A stretch of DNA of 64,000 nucleotides from RGIG426 sp045639905 (GTDB taxonomy: Bacteria; Bacillota; Clostridia; Oscillospirales; Acutalibacteraceae). Position numbers and translations under genes: made by a program. Under the pieces are notes generated by a model. It made no database searches and was not told the origin of the DNA. It was given only the letters and a program-made list of their open reading frames with translations. The stretch spans positions 5,803-69,802 of the forward strand of contig JAZUDZ010000054.1 of the NCBI GenBank assembly GCA_045639905.1. The letters are read 5' to 3'. This document shows positions 1 through 7,970 of the stretch, in pieces. Position 1 is the first letter of the stretch; each line of letters begins with the position of its first letter.

Positions 1-1
1 T

Positions 2-151
2 GAAGCAATGCTGGCCAGTTTAACACCGCAAGCTGTCATTGTGTACGGCTCATACAATGCTAAAATATTTGGAAAGTACGACCATTATACCCACTTCCAC
101 CATTTGCCCGACTGGACTTCCTTCATTCACAAAGCAAAGAAGGTGGTTTAA
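2..151 (+). CDS. DUF4417 family protein, C-terminal fragment
   Basis: An open frame runs in from the left edge and stops at 149-151; about 49 C-terminal residues are visible and the start lies outside the window. The peptide holds the phrase AVIVYGSYNAKIFGKY followed by a short basic tail, which I recognise as the end of DUF4417 proteins, a family common on clostridial phages and mobile elements. Its biochemical role is unknown. The ribosome binding site of the downstream EndoU gene (AAGAAGGTGG, 136-145) lies inside its last codons, so the two are probably translated from one message. The family call rests on a short fragment. Confidence 0.6.
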   Translation, partial: EAMLASLTPQAVIVYGSYNAKIFGKYDHYTHFHHLPDWTSFIHKAKKVV

Positions 152-152
152 T

Positions 153-644
153 ATGGGCACAAGTAAAAGTGGTCGTTATCTGAATACGAAAGGCTCAGCG
201 CGAAGTGTCAGTGATTTTGCACTCGTACACTCTAATGAAGGCAAATATACAAAACCCTCCCACAAAGGAGACAAATTACGACTTGTAAGCGGTGGACACG
301 GTCAAACAGGTATGAATCAACTTGATAAATACGGCATTGAATACAATATCGAAAAGACATATCCTAACGGTGTGCGTGTAGGTAACATTCCCAACCATAA
401 AAACCCAAACAAAAGAAAAAGTATGGGACATACGTGGTTTCCAAAATCATGGACCACAAAAGACATTCGTCACGCTGGGGAACATGTAGCAAGTTTAAAG
501 GGTAATCGCCATGCACCAGATGGGAAAGCTGTTTATGGTGTTTATAAAGGCGTCCGCGTAGGCGTAATAAGAACAAATGGCAAAATTGCCACGGTTTTTC
601 CCGATGCCGACCAAAGCGCAGTATTAAAGAAAAGGAGAAAATAA
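153..644 (+). CDS. EndoU-family nuclease toxin (compact form)
   Basis: This 163-residue protein looks like a bacterial EndoU ribonuclease domain, the kind found at the C-terminus of polymorphic toxins. Visible family signatures are SGGHGQ (His49), NGVRVGN near 72-78, FPKSW (96-100), a second conserved histidine region HAGEH (107-111), and the terminal block GVRVGVIRTNGKIATVFP (133-150). I chose the ATG at 153 over the in-frame ATG at 39, because 153 follows a strong Shine-Dalgarno sequence by a normal distance and the upstream part overlaps DUF4417 coding sequence in another frame. There is no signal peptide and no long N-terminal delivery region, so secretion is not evident. The next gene starts one base later and is the likely immunity partner. 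RNA cleavage is inferred from the family. Confidence 0.8.
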   Translation: MGTSKSGRYLNTKGSARSVSDFALVHSNEGKYTKPSHKGDKLRLVSGGHGQTGMNQLDKYGIEYNIEKTYPNGVRVGNIPNHKNPNKRKSMGHTWFPKSWTTKDIRHAGEHVASLKGNRHAPDGKAVYGVYKGVRVGVIRTNGKIATVFPDADQSAVLKKRRK

Positions 645-645
645 C

Positions 646-1026
646 ATGAATATCGAACAACTTAGAAAAGTAATTGCTTGTAATATCGCTCTTGACCCCA
701 ATGACGACTTTGGAACAGAAAAATGTTGGAAAGAAATGACTGAAATTCTTTCGGAAAATATAGCTGCAACCCTTCACTATTTCGAGAACGAGTGCACAAA
801 TGAAGAATTCTTTTGGCTTGGTGCCGTATTCGAGGATGTAGCTGAAATGACACAAAGCAAAGAACTAATACAAGTGCTTCGCAACCGCCTCACAAAAGTC
901 ACACCTGAAACATACTGCCAGCAAGATCTCAAAAATGAGCATATGCGTAAATGGGTTGATTATGCTGAATATGTACGTAGCCTAAGCGCCGATATTGATT
1001 ATGCCGAAAGAAGGATCGACAACTGA
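646..1026 (+). CDS. Putative immunity protein for the EndoU toxin
   Basis: This is a 126-residue acidic, probably all-helical protein with no signal peptide. It begins one base after the EndoU stop and has a clear ribosome binding site (AAAGGAG, about 630). I do not recognise a named domain with certainty. Its size, acidity and position immediately behind a nuclease toxin are what cognate immunity proteins show, and the segment around ECTNEEFFWLGAVFED resembles small helical immunity families that accompany such toxins. The role, binding and blocking the EndoU domain in the cytoplasm, is inferred from context. No further gene follows on this strand; the next 280 bases lead to the terminator of the convergent operon. 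Confidence 0.5.
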   Translation: MNIEQLRKVIACNIALDPNDDFGTEKCWKEMTEILSENIAATLHYFENECTNEEFFWLGAVFEDVAEMTQSKELIQVLRNRLTKVTPETYCQQDLKNEHMRKWVDYAEYVRSLSADIDYAERRIDN

Positions 1027-1251
1027 GCCACCAATCGTTTAGCTTCACTTAAAACAGGTTTTTAGAACTTGATGGGTCCCTTCATTAATATTCTTCAAAA
1101 TCAAATCACCATCCTTGGCGCCGTTTTGGTATATCGTTACAATTTGGTTTAGAGAGGCGCAAAAAAGTTGCAAGCTCCTTTAAGAAAAGCTTTTGGAAAG
1201 CTAATCCTTCGGATGCTTGTTTGCACGGCTTAGCGCATTATACCAAAATGC

Positions 1252-1300
1252 AAAAAAGATCTCCTGCAGCTGAGAATCGTCTCGCCGCAAGAGATCTTTT
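1252..1300 (-). terminator. Intrinsic terminator of the branched-chain acid operon
   Basis: A 10-bp perfect stem (arms 1254-1263 and 1291-1300, AAAAGATCTC pairing with GAGATCTTTT) closes a 27-nt loop that can form a small inner helix. Read leftwards, the stem runs into six T residues. It lies just after the stop codon of the acyl-CoA synthetase gene at 1306, so it ends the long operon. Confidence 0.8.
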
Positions 1301-1305
1301 CTTAT

Positions 1306-3015
1306 TTACTGATTGTGTTCCTCGCGCCACTTCTGCGCGTCTCGGTCACGAATGACATTCCGCTGAATCTTGCCGCTAAAGGTTTTCGGCAATGCATCCA
1401 CGAACTCAATGACACGAGGATATTTGTATGGTGCCGTATTGACTTTAACATAAGTCTGAAGCTCTTTCACAAGCTCATCTGACGGCGTATAGCCTTTTTG
1501 AAGTACAATGGTAGCCTTAACCAGGAAACCACGCAGTTCATCCGGCACGCCAGTCACTGCCACTTCCATAACGGAGGGATGCTCCATCAAAACCGACTCA
1601 ATTTCAAAAGGCCCGATACGATAACCGGAAGATTTAATCACGTCATCGGTACGTCCGACAAACCGGAACAATCCATGTTCGTCGCGATACGCTTTATCCC
1701 CCGTATGATAGAAGCCGTTTCTAAAAGCTTCATTCGTATCCTCTTCACTGACGTTGTAACTGGACAGAAGTCCGAACGGACGGAACACATTGCGATCGTC
1801 CACACGGATGCAAATCTCACCCACCGTACCTCTTTGGCAATGCTCTCCGTTCTCGTCCAGAATATGTACATCAAATCCCGGAGACGGAAGCCCGAGAGCT
1901 CCTGGTGTGGGTTTGGTCCAGGGATACAGTGTGCAAATACAAACCGGTGTTTCACTCTGCCCGAAACCTTCGTGAATTTCAAGTCCGGTTGCTTCTTTCC
2001 ACTGATTAAAAATCTCAGGGTTTAATGCTTCTCCTGCCGTGCAGCAATGCTGCAAAGAGGATAAATCATACTGCTCGGCATGGTTCTGCAAGATCATGCG
2101 GTACATCGTCGGCGGCACACAGAATGTGGTCACCTTATACTTTTGAATGATTTCCAAAATGTCCGCACCGTTAAACTTGTCAAAATCGTACACCATCAAG
2201 GCGGTTTCGCCGAACCATTGACCATACATTTTGCCCCAGAAGCATTTCATCCAGCCACTGTCGGAAACGGTGAAATGTAAGCCACCGTCTATGACACGGT
2301 GCCAGAAAACACCGGTGACAATGTGTCCAAGCGGATAACGGAAATCATGGGTGATGATTTTCGGGTAGCCCGTGGTGCCGGATGTGAAGGCAATCATCAT
2401 GGTATCGTCCTTCAAGGTGCCCTCTGCACCTGTCGGACGGGTCCATTCGTACGGTGCCTGTTCCAGACCGGCTTCCAAATCAATCCAGCCCTCACCGGCG
2501 TCCTTATGCTTGGTTACAAACTTTTTCTGAACGGTTTCGTATTTGTCACCGCCCTCGTCAAAATACCGGGTGCAGTCACCGTCCGCCGTAATCACAACGG
2601 CTTTCACCTTGGCCGCGTTGCAGCGATAGACATAGTCCTTTGCCTTCAGCATGTTGGTAGCCGGAACCACAATGGCCCCCACCTTATGCATGGCAAGCAC
2701 GAAAATCCAGAACAGGTAGCTGCGTTTCAAAACAAACAGCACCGCATCCCCTTTGCCGATCCCCTGACTTCTCAGGAAATTTGCGGCACGGTCGGATTCC
2801 CGTTTTAAATCTCCGAAGGTGAATATTTTTTCTTCCTTGTCATTGGAAACCCACACCAAAGCACGCTTGTCCGGGGTGCGGGAAGCAATCACATCGATAA
2901 CGTCATAGGCAAAGTTGAAATTGTCAGGACACTCGATATGATAGCGTTGCTGGCAATCCTCAAGAGATGTAAAGTCATCTCTTGAACAGCCGATAAACTC
3001 TTCATAGATAGCCAT
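1306..3015 (-). CDS. Acyl-CoA synthetase (AMP-forming), acetyl/medium-chain type
   Basis: This 569-residue adenylate-forming enzyme joins a carboxylic acid to CoA through an acyl-AMP. The ATP-binding loop FTSGTTGYPK lies at about 210-219, the A5-type motif GFGQSE near 350, the hinge motif GRTDDVIKSSGYRIGP near 460, and the catalytic lysine in the C-terminal SGKIQRN. Overall similarity is to the AcsA/ACSM group, which accepts short and medium acids. I use the ATG at 3015 rather than the in-frame TTG at 3021, because the Shine-Dalgarno GAGAGGG is 8 nt from 3015 and only 2 nt from 3021. It is the last gene of the operon. With the VorABCD and IlvE enzymes upstream, an inferred substrate is isobutyrate, isovalerate or 2-methylbutyrate; arylacetates are an alternative. 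Confidence 0.85.
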   Translation of the reverse strand: MAIYEEFIGCSRDDFTSLEDCQQRYHIECPDNFNFAYDVIDVIASRTPDKRALVWVSNDKEEKIFTFGDLKRESDRAANFLRSQGIGKGDAVLFVLKRSYLFWIFVLAMHKVGAIVVPATNMLKAKDYVYRCNAAKVKAVVITADGDCTRYFDEGGDKYETVQKKFVTKHKDAGEGWIDLEAGLEQAPYEWTRPTGAEGTLKDDTMMIAFTSGTTGYPKIITHDFRYPLGHIVTGVFWHRVIDGGLHFTVSDSGWMKCFWGKMYGQWFGETALMVYDFDKFNGADILEIIQKYKVTTFCVPPTMYRMILQNHAEQYDLSSLQHCCTAGEALNPEIFNQWKEATGLEIHEGFGQSETPVCICTLYPWTKPTPGALGLPSPGFDVHILDENGEHCQRGTVGEICIRVDDRNVFRPFGLLSSYNVSEEDTNEAFRNGFYHTGDKAYRDEHGLFRFVGRTDDVIKSSGYRIGPFEIESVLMEHPSVMEVAVTGVPDELRGFLVKATIVLQKGYTPSDELVKELQTYVKVNTAPYKYPRVIEFVDALPKTFSGKIQRNVIRDRDAQKWREEHNQ

Positions 3016-3030
3016 TCCCAAATCCCTCTC

Positions 3031-3582
3031 TTATTTCAGCACAATCGCCAGGAATTTTGCCGGTTCATTTCCGAGAGCCTGGAAGGCATGCGGAATTCCG
3101 GAATCGAAATACACGCTGTCCCCTTCGTCCAGCTGATACGAAGTATCGCCGAGATAGAACATCATGCTGCCCGATACCATAAAATCGAATTCCTGTCCTA
3201 CGTGGCCGTGAAGTGCCGGTACGTCTTCCGAGGGCTCTGTCGTTACCAAATACGGTTCCGCATGAGCACCGCGGAAGGTCGAAGCCAAGTGCTTGTAATC
3301 GTATGCTTTGTTACGGGTAATGGAAAACCCGTGCCCCTTTTTGACGTGGCAGCACATGGACAGCTTGGCGGATTCACCGCTCATGATGTCCACGACATCA
3401 ACGCCGAAAATTTCAGCGCAGTTATGCAGGAAGCTGACCGAAAAATCCGCCTGTCCCATTTCATTGGCAATATATACCTCTTCCGGAACACCGAGTTTTT
3501 CAGCGACTTCCGCCGTTGTCATCTCACAGACTTCTCTGAGCGCCATCAGACGCTGACCGATTTCGTGAAGTTGTTCTGTCAC
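3031..3582 (-). CDS. XRE-family regulator with C-terminal cupin domain
   Basis: This 183-residue protein has an N-terminal helix-turn-helix (about 1-65, with TTAEVAEKLGVPEEVYIANE as the recognition region) and a C-terminal cupin beta-barrel (about 105-183, with GHVGQEFDFMVSGSMMFYLG and a YFDSGIPHAFQALG turn). Such proteins sense a small molecule in the cupin and control transcription. It sits inside the operon between the VorC subunit and the acyl-CoA synthetase; this pairing of XRE-cupin and AMP-ligase is frequent next to 2-oxoacid:ferredoxin oxidoreductases in Clostridia. The ligand could be a 2-oxo acid, acyl-CoA or amino acid; the sequence does not say which. I see no obvious operator beside it. 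Confidence 0.85.
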   Translation of the reverse strand: MTEQLHEIGQRLMALREVCEMTTAEVAEKLGVPEEVYIANEMGQADFSVSFLHNCAEIFGVDVVDIMSGESAKLSMCCHVKKGHGFSITRNKAYDYKHLASTFRGAHAEPYLVTTEPSEDVPALHGHVGQEFDFMVSGSMMFYLGDTSYQLDEGDSVYFDSGIPHAFQALGNEPAKFLAIVLK

Positions 3583-3605
3583 GGGTTATTCCCCCTTTTT
3601 TTAAC

Positions 3606-4136
3606 TTAATAGTTATAACCGATGAGAAGAGCCTGCTTGTTCAAAGCAATCATCTTCTCTTTTTTCGGCGGGATCATCTGCTCAATGGTGGCATTGACTT
3701 CGTCCAAAGTCAAGATGCCGGTTTTGGCGATGATGTGACCCACCAGAATAATGTTGGCAAGGCCGGTCAGACCGTTATCGGAAGCCAGCTGTGTGGCCGG
3801 AATGGCGTACACATCCACATCCTTGCGGGTCGGGGCCTTTTCAATCAAAGAACTGTCGTAGAAAATCTGACCGCCGGAGACGGTTTCGTTTTCATACTTT
3901 TCGAGAGACGGCAGGTTCATTGCCATCAAAATATCCGGATTGAGAACAATCGGAGAACCGATTGCGGTATCACTCAAAATAACGGAGCAGTTGGCTGTAC
4001 CGCCACGCATTTCCGGACCATAGGACGGAAGCCAGGAAACTTCCAGATCCTTATGCAGACCGCAGTGCGCCATAACTTTGCCGGAGAACAAGATGCCCTG
4101 TCCGCCGAAGCCGGCCATTAAAATCTCTTTTGTCAT
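3606..4136 (-). CDS. vorC: 2-oxoacid:ferredoxin oxidoreductase, gamma subunit
   Basis: The 176-residue protein starts MTKEILMAGFGGQGILFSG and has the SYGPEMRGGTANC segment, both typical of the gamma domain of 2-oxoacid:ferredoxin oxidoreductases. This subunit supports CoA-dependent oxidative decarboxylation or its reversal. The open frame extends further upstream, but the upstream part overlaps the beta-subunit gene in another frame. The ATG at 4136 has the strong ribosome site GAGGAGGAG in the end of the beta gene and is one base from its stop. Gene order (ferredoxin, alpha, beta, gamma) and the alpha/beta sequences favour the 2-oxoisovalerate type over 2-oxoglutarate; substrate is not proven by sequence. 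Confidence 0.88.
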   Translation of the reverse strand: MTKEILMAGFGGQGILFSGKVMAHCGLHKDLEVSWLPSYGPEMRGGTANCSVILSDTAIGSPIVLNPDILMAMNLPSLEKYENETVSGGQIFYDSSLIEKAPTRKDVDVYAIPATQLASDNGLTGLANIILVGHIIAKTGILTLDEVNATIEQMIPPKKEKMIALNKQALLIGYNY

Positions 4137-4137
4137 C

Positions 4138-4887
4138 TTATTTCTCCTCCTCCGCATAAATGTCTTTGTAAACGCCCAGCGGATAGTACGGAAGCATATT
4201 GTCTTCCAACCACTGAAGCGCCTTATCCGGAGCCAAACCCCAGTTGGTCGGGCAGGTGGACACAACCTCAATCAGGGAGAATCCTTTGCCTTCAATCTGG
4301 TTCTGGAAGGCCTTTTTGATAGCGGCCTTGGCTTTTTTGATGTTTTTCACGTTGTTCACGGCAACACGCTCAAGATAGGCGGCACCGTCCACACCGGAAA
4401 GCATTTCGCACACTTTCACCGGATAGCCGACTTTGGAAACGTCACGGCCGTACGGAGAAGTCTGGGTAACCTGACCGGGCAAGGTGGTCGGAGCCATCTG
4501 ACCGCCGGTCATGCCGTAAATGGCATTGTTAACGAAAATAACGGTGATGTTTTCGCGGCGGGCGGCAGCGTGTACGGTTTCAGCCGTGCCGATGGCGGCC
4601 AAGTCACCGTCACCCTGATAGGTGAAAACGATTTTGCTGCCGTCAGAACGTTTGACGCCGGTCGCAACAGCCGGAGCACGACCGTGAGCGGCCTGCACCA
4701 TGTCGCAGTTAAAGTAGTTATAGGAGAAAACGGAGCAACCGACCGAAGCGACACCGATGGTGTTGCCGGCGATACCGAGTTCATCCATAACTTCCGCCAC
4801 CAGGCGGTGAATAATACCATGGGTGCAACCGGGACAATAATGAAGCGGTGCATCCGTTAAGGCTTTCGGTTTTTCAAAGACGATCAT
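4138..4887 (-). CDS. vorA: 2-oxoacid:ferredoxin oxidoreductase, TPP-binding beta subunit
   Basis: The 249-residue subunit carries the conserved HYCPGCTHGIIHRL start (Cys18 and Cys21 region), the thiamine diphosphate motif GDGDLAAIGTAE, and NNAIYGMTGGQMAPTT, all characteristic of Vor/Kor beta subunits. It binds thiamine diphosphate and, with the alpha subunit, interconverts a branched 2-oxo acid plus CoA with an acyl-CoA and CO2 using ferredoxin. It overlaps the alpha gene by 4 bp (ATGA), indicating translational coupling. A 2-oxoglutarate enzyme (KorB) is the main alternative; the neighbouring IlvE favours branched-chain substrates. Confidence 0.9.
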   Translation of the reverse strand: MIVFEKPKALTDAPLHYCPGCTHGIIHRLVAEVMDELGIAGNTIGVASVGCSVFSYNYFNCDMVQAAHGRAPAVATGVKRSDGSKIVFTYQGDGDLAAIGTAETVHAAARRENITVIFVNNAIYGMTGGQMAPTTLPGQVTQTSPYGRDVSKVGYPVKVCEMLSGVDGAAYLERVAVNNVKNIKKAKAAIKKAFQNQIEGKGFSLIEVVSTCPTNWGLAPDKALQWLEDNMLPYYPLGVYKDIYAEEEK

Positions 4888-5954
4888 GCTTGTGCACCTC
4901 CCACTTTCACGGCTTCGTTGATGGAATTCAAAACATCCTGTGTGGTCGGGATCATACCACCCACACGGTTACAAAGAAGAACCGGACGTTTGCAACGGGT
5001 TGCCAGTTCCACATCTTCAATGAGCTGACCCATGGAAAGTTCCACGGAAATAAAGGCTTTGGCAGTTTCGGCTGCTTTGGCGAGCGGAGCTTTCGGGAAC
5101 GGCCACAGGGTAATCGGACGAATCATACCGACCTTGATACCGTTCTTGCGGGCTTCGTCAACGGCATTCTTGGAAACACGGGCCGCAACACCGAAAGCCA
5201 CGATGACGTACTCGGCGTCATCCATCATGTACTCTTCATACATGGTTTCATTGGCTTCGACTTCGGCATACCGTTTATACCGTTCAAAGTTTAAGTTCTC
5301 CAAAGTTTTGGCTTCGAGGCAAAGAGAGTTGACGATGTTCGGCTTTCTCTCTCCTTTGGTGCCGGTTAAGGCCCAGGGTTTCTCCACCGGGGTGATGTCG
5401 CCCATATCCAGGGATACCGGCTCCATCATCTGGCCCATGGTACCGTCAGCCAACAGCATGGTGGTCATGCGATACTTATCCGCCAGGTCAAATCCTTTGA
5501 AGGTTAAATTCACCATTTCCTGGACCGAGTTCGGAGCCAGGACGATCATGTGAAAGTCACCGTGACCGGCGCCACGGGTGGCATGGAAATAGTCGGCCTG
5601 AGAGGGCTGAATACTACCGAGGCCCGGGCCGCCGCGCTGCACGTTGGCAATAAAGGCGGGCAGGTCGCAACCGGCCAGATATGAGAGACCTTCGCTCTTC
5701 AAACTGATGCCGGGACTGGAGCTCGAGGTCATAACACGTTTACCGGTTGAGGCAACACCGATGACCATATTAATAGCGGCGATTTCGCTTTCCGCCTGAA
5801 GAAAGACACCGTCAATCTTCGGCATTTTTTTAGACATGTAAGCCGCAACTTCTGTCTGCGGGGTAATCGGGTATCCGAAATAGTGGCGGCAGCCGGCCAT
5901 GATGGCGGCTTCGGCCAGGGCTTCGTTACCCTTCATTAAAACCTTGTTGGACAT
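4884..5954 (-). CDS. vorB: 2-oxoacid:ferredoxin oxidoreductase, alpha subunit (VorB type)
   Basis: This 356-residue protein opens with MKGNEALAEAAIMAGCRHYF and GYPITPQTEVAAYMS, the signature I associate with VorB (3-methyl-2-oxobutanoate dehydrogenase) proteins. Further family landmarks are QAESEIAAINMVIGVASTGK, TSSSSPGISLKSEGLSYLAG, and a C-terminal transketolase-like domain beginning around residue 235. It forms the substrate and CoA site with the TPP subunit. The gene follows the ferredoxin gene by 17 bp and overlaps the beta gene by 4 bp. The enzyme is reversible, which matters for the pathway reading proposed for this operon. Confidence 0.9.
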   Translation of the reverse strand: MSNKVLMKGNEALAEAAIMAGCRHYFGYPITPQTEVAAYMSKKMPKIDGVFLQAESEIAAINMVIGVASTGKRVMTSSSSPGISLKSEGLSYLAGCDLPAFIANVQRGGPGLGSIQPSQADYFHATRGAGHGDFHMIVLAPNSVQEMVNLTFKGFDLADKYRMTTMLLADGTMGQMMEPVSLDMGDITPVEKPWALTGTKGERKPNIVNSLCLEAKTLENLNFERYKRYAEVEANETMYEEYMMDDAEYVIVAFGVAARVSKNAVDEARKNGIKVGMIRPITLWPFPKAPLAKAAETAKAFISVELSMGQLIEDVELATRCKRPVLLCNRVGGMIPTTQDVLNSINEAVKVGGAQA

Positions 5955-5971
5955 ACTTTCTTCTTCCTTCC

Positions 5972-6178
5972 TTATTTTTCAACCGTGATGACACAGTCCG
6001 GGCACATGGTGGCGCAGAAAGCGCAACCGATGCATTCTTCCGGTTTGGTGCAGCCGGCGGGGTGATACCCCTTTGCATTAATAACCGATTCGTCCAAAGC
6101 CACGATGTTTTTCGGGCAAGCACCCACACACAAGCCGCAGCCTTTGCACGTATCTTTGTCAAAAGTTACTTTTGCCAT
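5972..6178 (-). CDS. vorD: 2[4Fe-4S] ferredoxin-type delta subunit
   Basis: The 68-residue protein has two four-cysteine iron-sulfur motifs, CKGCGLCVGACP near residues 12-23 and CIGCAFCATMCP near 49-60. The stretch between them (AGCTKPEE) is longer than in simple ferredoxins and typical of Vor/Kor delta subunits. It passes electrons between the TPP site and soluble ferredoxin. It is the first subunit gene of the oxidoreductase and has a good ribosome site (GGAGGAAACC) before the ATG. Confidence 0.92.
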   Translation of the reverse strand: MAKVTFDKDTCKGCGLCVGACPKNIVALDESVINAKGYHPAGCTKPEECIGCAFCATMCPDCVITVEK

Positions 6179-6196
6179 ATTGGTTTCCTCCTTCGT

Positions 6197-6886
6197 TCAC
6201 TCGCGCATCCAGCTTTGCTGCACATAAATGGTCAGCGGCAGCAGATGCTCTATCTTGCCGTCAAGCTCTGCACACAGATCCTGACGGACGGTTGTCATCC
6301 GAATGGGAAGTCCGAGTCGATCGGAAACCTCCTGCGCATACGGCAGGCTGTCCAGAATATCCTGAACGGTGGTTTCCGCACCCAGGTTCGAGTTGTGCAC
6401 AATACCGGTAAACTTGCAACCGGCTGCCATCTCGATTTCCCGTACGATTTCTTCCGTATCCTTCCCACTGGTCGTCAAAGGCCGAAACCGGTTAATTACC
6501 AGCAGCATTTCGAAGTTTCCTTCTTCCTGAAGGGCCGGAATGTATCGACCGAGCGCCAAGGCGCCCCGGTCATCGCCACCCACGTCCAAAACGGCATGGG
6601 CGTCCTTTTGTGCCACCACTGCGTAGGCCTCCGCCGGCATGGCCGGGGTATCCACGTTGGAATTGGCAAAAGGAGACGAAATGAGCGTAATGTCATGTTT
6701 TGCCAAAACATCCGCTCCGTCCTTCGTGCGAAAATAGGGGTTTACGATATCCAGGTCTGCAATCATCACGCGGTCATGATGCTCCCGCAAGGCCAAAGCA
6801 TAATTGATGGCCACATTGGTTTTGCCGGAGCCGTAATGGCCGGCAAACAGGGTCACGCGTTTGCAGTCCTTTGTCACGTCGCTCAT
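6197..6886 (-). CDS. P-loop ATPase of the MinD/CobQ-like SIMIBI group, function unknown
   Basis: The 229-residue protein has a Walker A loop GHYGSGKT (16-23), followed by the switch-like DLDIVNPYFR segment and VLDVGGDDRGA, a layout seen in SIMIBI-class ATPases such as MinD, ArsA and CobQ. It has no membrane-targeting helix that I can see. Its ATG overlaps the ilvE stop by one base, so the two genes are translationally coupled. The same kind of ATPase is often placed beside 2-oxoacid:ferredoxin oxidoreductase genes in Clostridia, which suggests a role in assembling or activating that complex, for instance iron-sulfur or cofactor insertion. That role is inference. Confidence 0.75.
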   Translation of the reverse strand: MSDVTKDCKRVTLFAGHYGSGKTNVAINYALALREHHDRVMIADLDIVNPYFRTKDGADVLAKHDITLISSPFANSNVDTPAMPAEAYAVVAQKDAHAVLDVGGDDRGALALGRYIPALQEEGNFEMLLVINRFRPLTTSGKDTEEIVREIEMAAGCKFTGIVHNSNLGAETTVQDILDSLPYAQEVSDRLGLPIRMTTVRQDLCAELDGKIEHLLPLTIYVQQSWMRE

Positions 6887-7950
6887 TACAGAACGATAAC
6901 CCAGTTGTATTTGTCTTCCACGGTGCCACCCTGAATACCGGTGATGGTATCATAGAGCTTCTGGCTGACCGGGCCGATTTTCTCGTTGTTGATGATCATG
7001 ACCTCATCCTTGTAGCGCAGCTTGCCGACCGGAGAAATGACGGCGGCGGTACCGGAACCGAAGCACTCTTCGAGTTCGCCGGCTCTGGCAGCTTCGATGA
7101 GCTCTTCGTAGGAAACGAGACGCTCTTCCACTTCATAGCCCATGTCTTTGCAAATCTCGATAACGGATTTACGGGTGATACCGGGCAGGATGCTGCCGTT
7201 GATTTTCGGGGTGACGATTTTGCCGTTAATCTTGAAGAAGATGTTCATGGCACCAACTTCTTCGATGTATTTACGCTCGACACCGTCCAGCCACAAAACC
7301 TGAGAGTAACCGTCATCATGTGCTTTCACCTGGGCAATCAAGCTGGCAGCGTAGTTACCGCCGGTTTTGGCGAAGCCCATACCGCCGCGAACGGCACGAA
7401 CAAACTCGTCTTCAATCCAAATGCCGACCGGCTCAAGACCGTGAGCATAGTAGGCACCGGAGGGAGAAAGAATGATGATGAACTTGTAGGTCTTCGAGGG
7501 TGCAACACCCAGGAAGTCATCGGTGGCGATGATAAACGGACGAATGTAAAGAGAGGTTCCGGGGGCTTCCGGAATCCAGTCCTCATCCACTTTGACAACA
7601 GCGGAAACAGCCTGGACAAAGTCCTCTTCCGGAATCTGCGGAATAACCAAACGATCGTTAGTGTTGTTGGTACGGCGAGCGTTCTCGACCGGACGGAACA
7701 AACGGGCTTTGCCGTCAGCGCCGCGATAGGCTTTGAGGCCTTCGAACATTTCCTGGCCATAGTGGAATACCATGCAAGCCGGGGAAAGGCTCAAATTCTG
7801 GAACGGAACGATGCGGGCATCATGCCAGCCTTTTCCCTCGGTATAGTCCATGACAAACATGTGGTCGGAGAATACCTTACCGAAACCGAGATTGCTCTGG
7901 TCCGGTTTTGCCTTCGGGGAGGTCGTCTTTTCAATACGAATATCTAACAT
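6886..7950 (-). CDS. ilvE: Branched-chain amino acid aminotransferase
   Basis: The 354-residue protein is a fold-type IV PLP transaminase of the longer, eukaryote-like BCAT group. The PLP lysine is Lys195 in FAKTGGNYAASL; other landmarks are FHYGQEMFEGLKAYR (62-76), LYIRPFI, and the phosphate-binding GSGTAAVISPVG near 320. It interconverts valine, leucine and isoleucine with their 2-oxo acids using glutamate/2-oxoglutarate. Directly upstream is the TIM-barrel/ligase fusion (20 bp gap); downstream it overlaps the ATPase gene. Placement with VorABCD under a T-box leader points to biosynthetic use, though the reaction is reversible. Confidence 0.93.
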   Translation of the reverse strand: MLDIRIEKTTSPKAKPDQSNLGFGKVFSDHMFVMDYTEGKGWHDARIVPFQNLSLSPACMVFHYGQEMFEGLKAYRGADGKARLFRPVENARRTNNTNDRLVIPQIPEEDFVQAVSAVVKVDEDWIPEAPGTSLYIRPFIIATDDFLGVAPSKTYKFIIILSPSGAYYAHGLEPVGIWIEDEFVRAVRGGMGFAKTGGNYAASLIAQVKAHDDGYSQVLWLDGVERKYIEEVGAMNIFFKINGKIVTPKINGSILPGITRKSVIEICKDMGYEVEERLVSYEELIEAARAGELEECFGSGTAAVISPVGKLRYKDEVMIINNEKIGPVSQKLYDTITGIQGGTVEDKYNWVIVL

Positions 7951-7970
7951 TGGTTTTTATCTCCTTTCGC

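Noticed and set aside
39..152. Longer N-terminus for the EndoU protein from the ATG at 39
   Set aside because: It overlaps DUF4417 coding sequence in another frame and lacks a ribosome site, whereas 153 has a strong one.
1027..1250. Possible tRNA or small RNA between the immunity gene and the operon terminator
   Set aside because: I could not find a cloverleaf, a conserved RNA motif or a promoter-terminator pair apart from the operon's own terminator.
4137..4271. Upstream extension of the VorC frame
   Set aside because: The added 45 residues overlap vorA out of frame and are not family-like; the ATG at 4136 has the ribosome site.
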